This document shows, in pieces, positions 1 through 10,200 of a stretch of 64,000 bases of DNA. Both the position numbers and the translations under genes were made by a program. The notes under the pieces were generated by a model. It worked only from the letters and a program-made list of their open reading frames with translations, had not been told where the DNA came from and did no database searches. The DNA comes from Cyprinodon diabolis. Taxonomy: Eukaryota; Chordata; Actinopteri; Cyprinodontiformes; Cyprinodontidae. The number at the start of each line of letters is the position of its first letter. Position 1 is the stretch's first letter. The stretch lies in contig CM060062.1 of NCBI GenBank assembly GCA_030533445.1, positions 372,001-436,000 on the forward strand, written 5' to 3'.

Positions 1-138
1 CCTCCTTAGAGTACCCCCACCCTTAGAGCGCCCCCTCGTTAGAGCGCCCCCACCCGTAGAGCGCCCCCCTCCTTAGAGCACCCCACCCTTAGAGCACCCC
101 CACCCTTAGAGCACCCCCACCCTTAGAGCGCCCCCACC
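1..138. repeat. Short minisatellite, about 16-18 bp unit
   Basis: The window opens inside a tandem array of variants of cccccacccttagagcg, with units of varying length and a C-rich spacer. The left end is cut by the window edge, so its full size is unknown. Confidence 0.8.
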
Positions 139-226
139 AGCTTTCATCACACAGTTACACCCTTGCCTGGAGCTCTCTGGCAACGTTCGCAGCATGCCGT
201 TTTTAGCCATCTGCTCCTTCTTCTAG

Positions 227-767
227 GCCAGACGGATCTGTAACCCCAGGTTAGTGACTCACACTCTCATAATCATCCTCCATCAGATTTACTTGGTCAC
301 TAACCTGAGTTTTCCCTCTACAGAGATTCCGGCATTTGATGACCTGGTTGCTGAGTTGAAGATCCGACGTACGTTAATCAACACTTTTGTGAATCGTGCT
401 TATCTGTCTGCTTCAGATTTTGGGTCCTCAGTTCTCAGCTTTGATATTAGGGGGCAGAATAGTTTTAAAGTTCTGTTTTAGGTTGGTTTTAAAGTGTATG
501 AATTGTTTGAAAATATAAATATAAATTTATGTTTTTAATATTGGCTAAATACGGATTACTAAGGGCAGTGATCTAGATTATTGCAGCACAATAGTTCCAG
601 TTTGAGTTGATATGCAGGAAGGTGAAGCTGGTTTCTAGTCTGTCTGAGAGGATGGAAAAACACAAAAAGGAGGTAGATAAAACGTTAAACGATCAGTCCG
701 ACACCATGGCCAACATGGGGACAAGACTGAAAGAAATGGAGAAGGAGATATGGAAGTTGAGGACGGA
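227..767 (+). CDS. Candidate three-exon fragment of an unidentified coiled-coil protein
   Basis: Three short segments look like exons and join in one frame: 227-249 (acceptor ttctag, donor gttag), 324-372 (acceptor ctacag, donor gttaat; an alternative donor gtacgt at 369) and 618-767 (acceptor atgcag, donor gtgaag). The joined reading is PDGSVTP, EIPAFDDLVAELKIRRT, then KVKLVSSLSERMEKHKKEV and a heptad-like stretch ending EKEIWKLRT. The last segment looks like a coiled coil. The gene is not recognised. It could be the end of a plus-strand neighbour of lamb2 or a transposon relic. The phase agreement is the main support and could be chance given the short segments. Confidence 0.35.
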
Positions 768-882
768 GTGAAGATCTCGGGGCACGTTCACGGTGCTAAG
801 GCTTATGTGTCGTGAGGTAAAAGGAGCAAAGGCAGGAAAAAATTATGCTGGGAATACTGAAAGAAAAGGTTCTAGCTCTAGA

Positions 883-1310
883 ATCGGAAAGGTGGAATAA
901 CTCTTTTTTTCACTTTTACCCGATGTATTCCAGCATCCAGCTGCCATGCACGTGGGCATTGTCAGTTTCACTATAGCTCTGGTGAATTTCAATGGTGAAG
1001 TCCTCTGGAAATCTTCAATAATTGTTGTTGATTGCAGATGTGTCTAGTAGTTCCCATTGATTTAGCTTGTAAAGCGGGGAGAATGGCGCTAGGCTAACCG
1101 CACCGTGACGTCACTGCTGGAAGATGGCAGGAGGGAGGGGCTACTATATTTGGGCAAAAATGGCCGCTCACAGACTCAGTGATCACAACTACATTTTTTT
1201 TTTTTTACTGATTAAGGCTAAATTCATGAAATCACCACAAAGGTATTAGTTTTAGGTACTAATAATGATGCATTAATTATTCCTTTCTGACTGGACTTCT
1301 CCTGTTTCTG
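883..1310 (-). mobile_element. THAP-type DNA transposon fragment, copy 1
   Basis: Bases 883-1190 are about 95% the same as 58503-58815, and similarity continues weakly to about 1310. In the second copy the reverse strand encodes the start of a THAP zinc finger (C-x4-C spacing). Here only the promoter-proximal part remains. A 35-bp satellite begins at its right edge. Confidence 0.6.
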
Positions 1311-1324
1311 GCAATCACTGGTTC

Positions 1325-2768
1325 TTGCTTTTTGTTTACTATAGCAGCCGTTCTCGGGCTTGCTTTTTGTTTACTATAGCAGCCGTTTTCGGGCTTGCTT
1401 TTTGTTTACTATAGCAGCCGTTTTCGGGCTTGCTTTTTGTTTACTATAGCAGCTGCTTTCAGGTTGCTTTTTGTTTACTATAGCAGCCGCTTTCTGGCTT
1501 GCTTTTTGTTTACTATAGCAGCCGTTTTCGGGCTTGCTTTTTGTTTACTATAGCAGCCGCTTTCGGGCTTGCTTTTTGTTTACTATAGCAGCTGCTTTCA
1601 GGTTGCTTTTTGTTTACTATAGCAGCCGCTTTCTGGCTTGCTTTTTGTTTACTATAGCAGCCGCTTTCGGGCTTGCTTTTTGTTTACTATAGCAGCCGCT
1701 TTCGGGCTTGCTTTTTGTTTACTATAGCAGCCGCTTTCTGGCTTGCTTTTTGTTTACTATAGCAGCCGCTTTCGGGCTTGCTTTTTGTTTACTATAGCAG
1801 CCGCTTTCGGGCTTGCTTTTTGTTTACTATAACAGCCGTTTTCAGGCTTGCTTTTTGTTTACTATAGCAGCCGCTTTCGGGCTTGCTTTTTGTTTACTAT
1901 AACAGCCGTTTTCAGGCTTGCTTTTTGTTTACTATAGCAGCCGTTTTCGGGCTTGCTTTTTGTTTACTATAGCAGCCGTTTTCAGGCTTGCTTTTTGTTT
2001 ACTATAGCAGCCGTTCTCGGGCTTGCTTTTTGTTTACTATAGCAGCCGTTCTCGGGCTTGCTTTTTGTTTACTATAGCAGCCGTTTTCGGGCTTGCTTTT
2101 TGTTTACTATAGCAGCCGTTTTCAGGCTTGCTTTTTGTTTACTATAGCAGCCGTTTTCGGGCTTGCTTTTTGTTTACTATAGCAGCCGTTCTCGGGCTTG
2201 CTTTTTGTTTACTATAGCAGCCGCTTTCGGGCTTGCTTTTTGTTTACTATAGCAGCCGCTTTCTGGCTTGCTTTTTGTTTACTATAGCAGCCGCTTTCGG
2301 GCTTGCTTTTTGTTTACTATAGCAGCCGCTTTCGGGCTTGCTTTTTGTTTACTATAACAGCCGTTTTCAGGCTTGCTTTTTGTTTACTATAACAGCCGTT
2401 TTCAGGCTTGCTTTTTGTTTACTATAGCAGCCGTTTTCGGGCTTGCTTTTTGTTTACTATAGCAGCCGTTTTCGGGCTTGCTTTTTGTTTACTATAGCAG
2501 CCGTTCTCGGGCTTGCTTTTTGTTTACTATAGCAGCCGTTCTCGGGCTTGCTTTTTGTTTACTATAGCAGCCGTTTTCGGGCTTGCTTTTTGTTTACTAT
2601 AGCAGCCGTTTTCGGGCTTGCTTTTTGTTTACTATAGCAGCCGTTCTCGGGCTTGCTTTTTGTTTACTATAGCAGCCGTTTTCGGGCTTGCTTTTTGTTT
2701 ACTATAGCAGCCGTTTTCAGGCTTGCTTTTTGTTTACTATAGCAGCCGTTCTCGGGCTTGCTTTTTAC
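1325..2768. repeat. 35-bp satellite, about 41 copies
   Basis: The unit contains gctttttgtttactatag followed by cagccgttttcgggct. Most copies are exactly 35 bp; a few are 34 bp with caggt instead of cgggct. Variants (ttctc, ttttc, ctttc, ctttct) recur in blocks, showing multi-unit duplication. It lies between a THAP transposon piece and the DIRS element and carries no gene. Confidence 0.97.
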
Positions 2769-2953
2769 TTTGACGGCCGTGCTTGGCTAGTCCTTATTAT
2801 AGTCTTGCTGCTGGTGAACCCATGGTGGCGTTCTCTGCTCGACCGGGTCTCCTGATCTGTCCGCTCGGTGAGTGTCAAGAGTGGCGATTTCAGCTCGACC
2901 TGACCTAGCCCTGTGAGCGTGACATGTTGGAGGCGCCGTGCTGTTGAGCTTGT

Positions 2954-4000
2954 TTGGCCCCTCTCCAGTTGGAGGACGGGCATGATTTGTGTCCCTCTTG
3001 TTTGGGCCTGGATCATCTGGAAGATGCAGCATGCCCTAATTGTTCTGTCCTGCCTTTGTCCATACGTAACGCTCATTTGGCTGGCCTTCAAGGCGCCAGC
3101 CAGCCTGTGAAACGTGTGGCTTCTGAGGCTATGGGGCCTCCACGGAAGAGGAGCCCTAGGGTTCTGGAGGGGATATCTGGGCAGGTGGCCCAGCTCGCTT
3201 CTGAGCTGGAGGGGATGAAAGTGTTGCTTGAGTTCCTTAGGGGCGAGCGTGGCGCTAGCATGACTGGAGACCCTGACCAAGGACATAGCGTTGGTTCGGG
3301 AGTCCCTGGTTTAGAAGATGATGTTTTTTCCCTGGCGGCATCTGGCACTGATTTTCGGGATCATTTTGACTCTGGCTCACTCCTCTCAGAAGCCGGCTCG
3401 CATATTTCTTCTGGCTCTCAGTCAGAGGAGGATGGTTCTGTAGTGGGCGCTCTGAGAACTGCTCTCGCCCGGTTGCAGCTGGATGCTCCACAGGACCAAC
3501 CTGCGACTTCCAGTGCTTTCTTTCGGTGTCCTACTAGTAGGTTGTCCTTTATGGTTCCCCCGTCTGCAGAGTATGTGAGGGAGCTCCATGCCTGTTGGAC
3601 AGACACTAAGGCCTTCTTGAGACTGCCCTCTGAAGACAGGGCACTGGCGGCCATGCAAAATGCGCGCAGTTTTGGCTTGGGCCATATGTCTTCTGTTGAG
3701 CCGGCCATAGCTTCCCTCATTGTGGCGCCGGATGAGGCTTTGAGGGCTAATGCCAGGTGTCCTCGTCCTCAGTGCCGTGTCACTTACGATCTGCTCTGTA
3801 GAGCCTATGACTCTGGGTCTTGTTTGGGGCGACTTGGAAATTCCCTGTCGCATTTACTGCTGGGTCTCTCAGCTTCCTTGGAGGGTGTCGCGATCGATGC
3901 ACCTACCCAAGGAGTGATGGACGCATCCCTCCATGCATTTGCTCTTCTGTCAAGGGAGGTTGGTCTGGCTGGCTCAGTCTCCTCTGACAGAGGCATGTAG
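2954..4000 (+). pseudogene. DIRS gag-like ORF
   Basis: A 348-residue open frame that begins with a cysteine/histidine motif (CPSCLG...HL...CPNC) and continues into a Ser/Gly-rich central part and a helical C-terminal half, as in fish DIRS gag proteins. It stops at 4000, while homologous coding continues in another frame near 3933-4349, so a frameshift separates gag end from the RT region. Confidence 0.7.
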
Positions 4001-4728
4001 AAGGAGCCTGATGGGCCTTCCAGTCGTTCCTGTGGAGTTGTTTGGCTCCGCTGCACTTGCAGCCCTGGAGAGGTCGGCCGAGGCCTCGCGTACCAGGCAG
4101 CAGTTGGCCGGTCTGCATCGCAAACGAGTGCAGCGTCCTGCTGGGAGTGCCTCTGTGTCCCTGTCACATACTTATTCTGCCCGGACTACACCTTGGTTGG
4201 GGCAGCCATGGTTTGCTGCAGGGCCTGCTGCCAGGCCTGCCCACGGCCAGTGGGATCCACCGGGAGGTTGGGCTCATGTCGCTCCTCAACCCAGGCGGGC
4301 TACTTGGCAACCCTCCCGCCCCCCGAAAGGCAGGGGGGCTCGGAGATGACGTCACTGGGCCGGCGGTGGGACACTTTATCCCGGACCAGCTCGGTTGCTG
4401 GGCCGCTCTTGTTTCCGATCCATGGGTGGTGTGTACACTTACCCAGGGTTACGCGCTACAGTTCCGCCGCCGCCCTCCTGTCCCTGGTCGAGTCAGGATG
4501 ACGGTGATTCACGACCAGGTAAAGGCTCAGACTCTGACCCAAGAGATAGACACCTTGCTGGCCAAGGGTGCTATACTGCCCGTCGACCCCTGTGGGATCC
4601 AGGGGGCTTTTACTCAAAGTATTTTTTAATTCCAAAAAAGTCTGGGGGACTCAACCCAATTTTGGACCTGAGAGTTCTGAATTTTTACATGAAGTCCATT
4701 CACTTCCACATGTTGAGCATCAATTCAA

Positions 4729-5220
4729 TTTTCAATTCAGTTTATTTATATAGCGCCAAATTCACAACACATGTCATCTCAAGGCACTTTACAGTTCAAC
4801 CAGATCATACAGTCAAATTGATACAAAGTTTTCTATCTAAGGAAAACCAGTTGATTGCATTGACTCATTGACTCAAATACAATCCCTCACACTAAGCATG
4901 CTTGTAGCGAGAGTGGAGAGGAAAAACTCCCTTTTAACAGGAAGAAACCTCCAGCAGAACCAGGCTCAGTGTGAGCGGCCATCTGCCGAGGCCGACTGGG
5001 GTTCAAGGAGACAGAAGCAGAGATACAAAAAGCAGCTGTAAAAGGCGGCCCCGTCCAGGAAACACACAGCCAGGCAGACGAGCTCCAAGGCAGCTCCCAT
5101 GCCAGAGGATGAAGAGAGCACATTCACCCAGCCACGGCCAGAGAAACAGGACCACACCTGAAGACAGGCCGATCTCCAACATCTACAAACAAGGGTGTTG
5201 ATGGAAGCAGCACAAAGATC
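4729..5220 (-). mobile_element. L2-clade LINE 3' end inserted in the DIRS element
   Basis: The reverse complement matches the L2 3' untranslated sequence seen at 27090-27240, 30900-31050 and 59520-59690, ending in an (attcaattcaa)-type tail at the low-coordinate side. It splits the DIRS RT frame between the HMLSI and ISPGDWFTLVNLKD blocks. It is a 5'-truncated retrocopy. Confidence 0.75.
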
Positions 5221-6472
5221 ACATCAGAGATGTGCTTCAGGCAATTTCCCCAGGTGACTGGTTCACCTTGGTCAACTTGAAGGACACATATTTTGTCCCG
5301 ATAGCACCACAGCTTCTCCCATTCGGCCTCTCTCTGTCCTCGCAAGTGTTCACGCGGTGCATGGCCGCAGCCTTGTGTCCTCTGCAGGCCAGAGGGTTGA
5401 AGATCCTGCCTTATTTGGACGACTGGTTCGTCTGTGCACCCACAGAAGCTCAAGCTGCTGCAGACACGCGCACCTTGCTCGATCACATGGACCTGTTGGG
5501 TCTTCGGGTGAACTGGCAGAAGAGCAACCTGATTCCGTCTAAGCAGGTAACGTTTCTCGGTATCACGGTGGACTCTCTCTCTATGACTGCTCGCCCATCA
5601 CCTCAGCATGTCGAGGGCTCTCCTTTGAACCGTTGACGGAGGGAAGCCTTGAGTGTGTGTCAAAGAAGACAGCTTTTCTCCTCGCCATGGCCTCGGCAAA
5701 ACAGGTGGGTGAACTACATGCCTTGTCTGTTCACGAGTCCTGCTGCCGTTGGAACCCGGCTGGTTCGGGTGTTACTCTTTGGCCTGATGCAGCGTTTCTT
5801 CCTAAAGTGGCTTCATCTGCGAGCCACACTGTGCCCCTCCAGCCCGCCTGCGGATGGGCCTGATGAGCTTCTCTGCCCTGTTCGGGCACTGAAGGCATAC
5901 ATCAGTCTCACAGCTTCTCAGTCGGAAAGTCTGTTTGGTCCCCGCAAGGGGCAGGCCCTTTCTAAACTGCGCCTTGTGCGTTGGATTGTGGTTGTAGTGG
6001 AACAGGCGTACATTAGGCATTCACCCAATGCAGGGGATCCTGTCCCAGCGCGCACCATCTTCCCAGTGAGGTGGGCATGTTTTGGGTTGTTGTTTCTGTG
6101 TGTGATTCCTCAGGAATCTGTTGGTAATCGTCATCCGTGCTTTAAGCACCGCCTCTGGCAGTCAGTAGGGATGAAATAGAACGAGAGTTATGACTGTAAC
6201 TATGGTTCTATGAATCCCGTATGACCGCCAGAGCCCTCGGTCCCTCGGAATCATCGTGTTTTCGCGAGAAGATTAAGGGACTGAGCTGTCGCTGTCACGT
6301 GACTATATAGGCTCACCGGTGTCACCGGGGGTCACACGTGACTATGTTGGTACAAGATTCCTGTGCATGCGCAAGAGTGATCATTCATGCGTAGCCGGAT
6401 GTAGCAGAAAGAAATCAGTTTTTGTGGAGAATTGTGTGGGTATGGCGAGTGGGAAAGAACAGCAGTTGGAAG

Positions 6473-7810
6473 TAGGGTGGCCAGATGTCCAGCTTTAGGG
6501 CGGACAGTCCGGATTTTCATTGCACTGTCCGGCGTCCGGGGCCGCATCCAGCCGGACGTGTTTTTGTCTTTCTTTACCCCCAGATTCCACATACTCCGTC
6601 AGCGCTCCACTCCGCTAACGTACGTCGTGCAGAGTACTTGTCTTTCATGTAAATCAATGAGCGCTGTTCCACATCCTCCACTCGTCACCGTCCTTCACCG
6701 TCAAAATACGGAACTGAGCTCTTTTTTGCTCCGCTCCGGTCCGTCAAGATCAAGACCCGCAATTGCAATTGCACCAAACAGGAAAAAGAAAAGACCCGGT
6801 TTGTCAAATTAAATTATAGTAAAAACAGATCAGTAACTAGAATTTAGAGCATAATTCATATATATCCAAAAAACTAAGAGCAATTAATAAATAATTGGAT
6901 GCAGACTATTGGTGCTTCAACAGACCAGGAAGAAGATGTGAGATTCTCGAGCGAATCTCACAACTTTAAAAGAAAATTCTTACTGCAGGAATGGATGAAG
7001 AGATGATGAGTTTGGAAGCAGAGAACAAACAGAGTTCATACAAACTATGTTTGATCCTAATTATTCCTGTTACAAAAATCCACAACAGAAAGAAAATATT
7101 TGGGCAGAAACTGAACATCTGCTGGATGATGATGATGGGGATTTTTTTATATGTCATAATAAATTAAACGTTCACAGGGTTTATACAGGAATGAGGAACT
7201 CTAATTTAATGCTAAAAGAAATAATTTTAATGCCATCAACATGTGTCATGTACACAAGTTATTAGTTTACATGAAATAAGGAGCTGTAAGCACAGTTCCA
7301 TGACTCAAGTTTGTATATATATCTATATATATATCTATATATAGATATATATAGATGTATATCTATATAGATAGATAGATAGCTAGATAGATAGAGAACA
7401 TGGTGAAATCATCTTTACTCTCGACAGGCTGCAGCCATGTCACGAATTCCTCTTTTCCAGCCACTTTTTGAAATTCGTAGCGTGCTATTCTCTAGCTCTT
7501 TCTCCGCCTCGAGCTTCTTTTCCAAACAGCTGCTTTATGATCAATTGCAGCAGTTCTGCGCAAATTAATCGTGTCAAAAATGGTCACTTTTTAAACACCA
7601 CAATGTGTTAAATAAATACAAATCCTGGGAACCAATTCTTTTTTACATCTCTTTAATATTTTGGTCTATTCAGCTACACAAGCATCATCTTTAAACTACT
7701 AAGAATTGTACTATAAATTTGACTTTACCTGATTCTTATGTACACCTTAGTGATTTATTGATATGCCGCACAATGTCCTCCTTTTTGGTGCTATAGAAAT
7801 GGCCACCCTA
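6473..7810. mobile_element. Non-autonomous hAT element with perfect 8-bp target duplication
   Basis: The element starts tagggtggcca and ends tggccaccct followed by a, perfect 11-bp terminal inverted repeats. Both sides carry the same 8-bp target duplication gttggaag (6465-6472 and 7811-7818). No transposase ORF is present. It contains a (ta/tc)n microsatellite at 7312-7390. Length is 1338 bp. Confidence 0.92.
7312..7390. repeat. TA/TATC microsatellite
   Basis: Imperfect (tatatatc) and (gata) runs inside the hAT element at 6473-7810. Confidence 0.9.
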
Positions 7811-8046
7811 GTTGGAAGACGCGCCAGCAGCACTTTATAGGTCTGCTGTATGGGACCACTTTGCATTTAGAGTGACCTACGATGACGGCGGGAAGAAAGC
7901 TGTGGATAAAAGTGCAACAGTGTGCAAGCATTGTGCAACACGTGTTGTACAAGACATAATAGATTTTCCTAACAATCAACATATACCGAAAACCGTGACC
8001 ACGAACCGTGAACCGAACCGTGGATTTTGTGAACCGTTCCACCCCT

Positions 8047-10197
8047 CTTACAGTCGTAACTTTCGTTTTCTATCTAAGGAAACCTGAGTTTCCATCTGCT
8101 CCAAAATCATTAGCAGGTTCTGACCCCCCCACGCCCATGTTCTTTTTTTTGTAATGCTTAATATTGTTGTTTTTTGGCTTTGGCATTTTTCCATCTACAC
8201 CAGCCCACACGACCCGGAAGGGCTATAAATACTGCATGCATCATTTAGGTAGTTAACATTGGATTACTTTTTGAGCTCCTTCAGTTATTTACTGCCAGGT
8301 AGGAGCTTTGGCTGGAGAGTTGGGGCCGGTATGATTTAAGGAGGACCGGCCCTCGAGGCGGATACCCGCTATCACAGATTAGCAGTCCCAGCCTGCCTCT
8401 ATTTATGACCTGTTACTGTTCTGTCTGTTCTTTAAATCTATATTTTGAATAATTTTACGTTTTTTTTTTGAAGGGGATGTCTGATGCTTAAATATGAAAA
8501 TAAATAGAATGACTTTGATTAATCATAAACAGTGTGGCTCGGTGGCACTAATTTAAGTCTAAAACGCATTTAGCTCAATTCTTTCAAATGTAATCTGCAC
8601 GTATTGATGATTTAGGAGTGGCCACTGCCGACATACTGAGCACAGTGGTGAGCAAACGCTCTTCAAAGCACTGGTGATACTCCTTGTGGCCACTAGAGGA
8701 CAGCACACACCTAGAAACTTTAGTTGACAGCCAATAGGAACATAGTCTTTATTTAAAGGAGCATTACAGTAAAAGACAGGAAACAACAAACTTGTTAAGA
8801 AGTGTTGGAAGATTTTATCTTAAGTTAAAAGAAAAATAGAAACAAGATGAAACATTTTTAGTGCTAACAGGTAGTCTATCCATTTAACACAAACTGTTAA
8901 CAGCTGCAAACTATTTTTATTTTAAAGTGGGAAACCAAACTTGACAGCATCTTAGCCAAAGGCAGTTTTTTATCAATTACTTTTAGGGGTGGGAAGTATT
9001 TTTCTCACAGAGAAAAGTAATCAGGATATCAGCCATCCGCTATTAGCAGCTAGCTAATGACGGTTATGGTTGAAGACGTTGCAGCAGTTTCTGGTAATAA
9101 GATGTTCCAGAGCACGGCCGCCAGGCTGAGGAAACTAACCTGCTGCTGATTGTTATGTTATTATGATTAAGGCTTTTTCAAACAATAGAACCATGGAAAG
9201 ATAAGCATTATAAAAAGGTTGCAGAGTGAACAATACACTGAAGCTCCATGAAGGTTTAGGCTCCTGTCACACCTTATCCAGCGTCTCCCTGATGTCCCAG
9301 AATCTCCTAAAACGATGAACTTTCTATGGATTTTTTTCATTCTGGGCGAATAGAGGATTCATAACAAGTCCAGATTTTCTGTCCAACGACAGCCTAACTT
9401 CTGCATAACACACGGCAGCGTAACGGCCATTAAATGATGCACCGTGTTCTGAAGGGGGCAGCAATGCGCCTGGAGGCGCCCGGCCTGCAGAAAAAGATGT
9501 CTTTGATGGTGGTATTGCTAGGAAGTGTGTTGGTGGTGGGCGTGAACGCAGGGAGGATCCATCACTCACCTTCTGGCTCACCCTATGATGGGGATGAAGT
9601 CTGGAGGAGAACTGACGGTTTCCTCCTGTGAACCCCCTTTATACCAAAACGCTGCCAATACGCCATTATACAGTAGCTGGAAGCTAGAAACACGTTCAGC
9701 GCTCGTCTGGAACACGGCAGATACGCTGATATGTTGGAGAGAAGTTCTGGATAACATACGGATAAGTTAGGATAAGGTCTAAATCATCAAGGTGTGAAGG
9801 GGGTTTACTGGCGTGTTATCCAATCAGAGCTCTAGTTTCAGGCGGCTTACCTTAACAGACTGAGGCTGACAGGCAGCGTCGTGCCGCTCTGGAGGGGAGG
9901 GGAAAATAATCACCTGATTAATGTGCAGTTTAATGATTACATGTATGAAGTTTAAAAATGCATATTTTACCAATAATTTAACAAAATTTACAGTTTAGCC
10001 TCCTGAGTATCTAATAAGAAATCACCATGAACTTTTACTAATTAAAGAAAAACATATCTAGCCTCCTTATTTTCCTATTTCAAAAGGTCAAAACTAGGCC
10101 TGCAGCTACCAATTATTTTGCAAATCAATTAATCTGTCTAACATTTTTTCGATGAATCCATTAATAATCAGAAAGCCAAAAGTTCTCTGTCCTCGAT
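8047..10197. other. No recognisable gene
   Basis: Ordinary AT-rich intergenic DNA. At 8211-8229 there is a TATA-like element (ctataaata) in a segment of LTR-like appearance (about 8130-8470), without a matching second LTR. A 65-codon plus-strand ORF (9434-9631) has a hydrophobic stretch but no other support. Confidence 0.5.
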
Positions 10198-10200
10198 TCA

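Larger units (their letters stand above)
2769..6345 (+). mobile_element. Decayed DIRS-type tyrosine-recombinase retrotransposon
   Basis: In order on the plus strand: a gag-like ORF (2954-4000; HDLCPSCLGLDHLEDAACPN zinc-knuckle-like start), a frame change into RT N-terminal sequence (about 4040-4629), RT continuing to about 4728, an L2 insertion, RT again (5226-5636, catalytic YLDDW), then tyrosine-recombinase-like sequence (5640-6179, SAKQVGELHALSV; PVRALKAYISLTASQSESLF). The recombinase active-site end looks degraded. The 3' tail (about 6180-6300) with tatggttctatgaatcccgt is typical of fish DIRS ends. Several frameshifts make it non-functional. Boundaries are approximate. Confidence 0.85.
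6442..8046 (+). mobile_element. Remnant of a BED-finger hAT transposon
   Basis: An ATG at 6442 opens a reading frame (31 nt) that is interrupted by another hAT at 6473-7818 and resumes at 7819 in the same frame. It encodes SAVWDHFAFRVTYDD and CKHCATRVV, the first half of a BED zinc finger (W-x-HF, C-x2-C). The second half (H-x-H) and the transposase are absent: the frame runs into a 3' terminal sequence (about 7980-8046) ending gtgaaccgttccacccct. The element therefore has an internal deletion, and no 5' terminus was found. Confidence 0.65.

Noticed and set aside
1325..2768. CRISPR-like regular repeats (also the other arrays)
   Set aside because: Units are directly tandem with no unique spacers, and this is eukaryotic DNA.
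8130..8470. Possible LTR with a TATA box (ctataaata)
   Set aside because: No second LTR, primer-binding site, polypurine tract or target duplication was found.
9434..9631. 65-codon ORF with a signal-peptide-like hydrophobic stretch ending VNAG
   Set aside because: Too short, no supporting splice partners or family motif, and a hydrophobic run of this size arises by chance.
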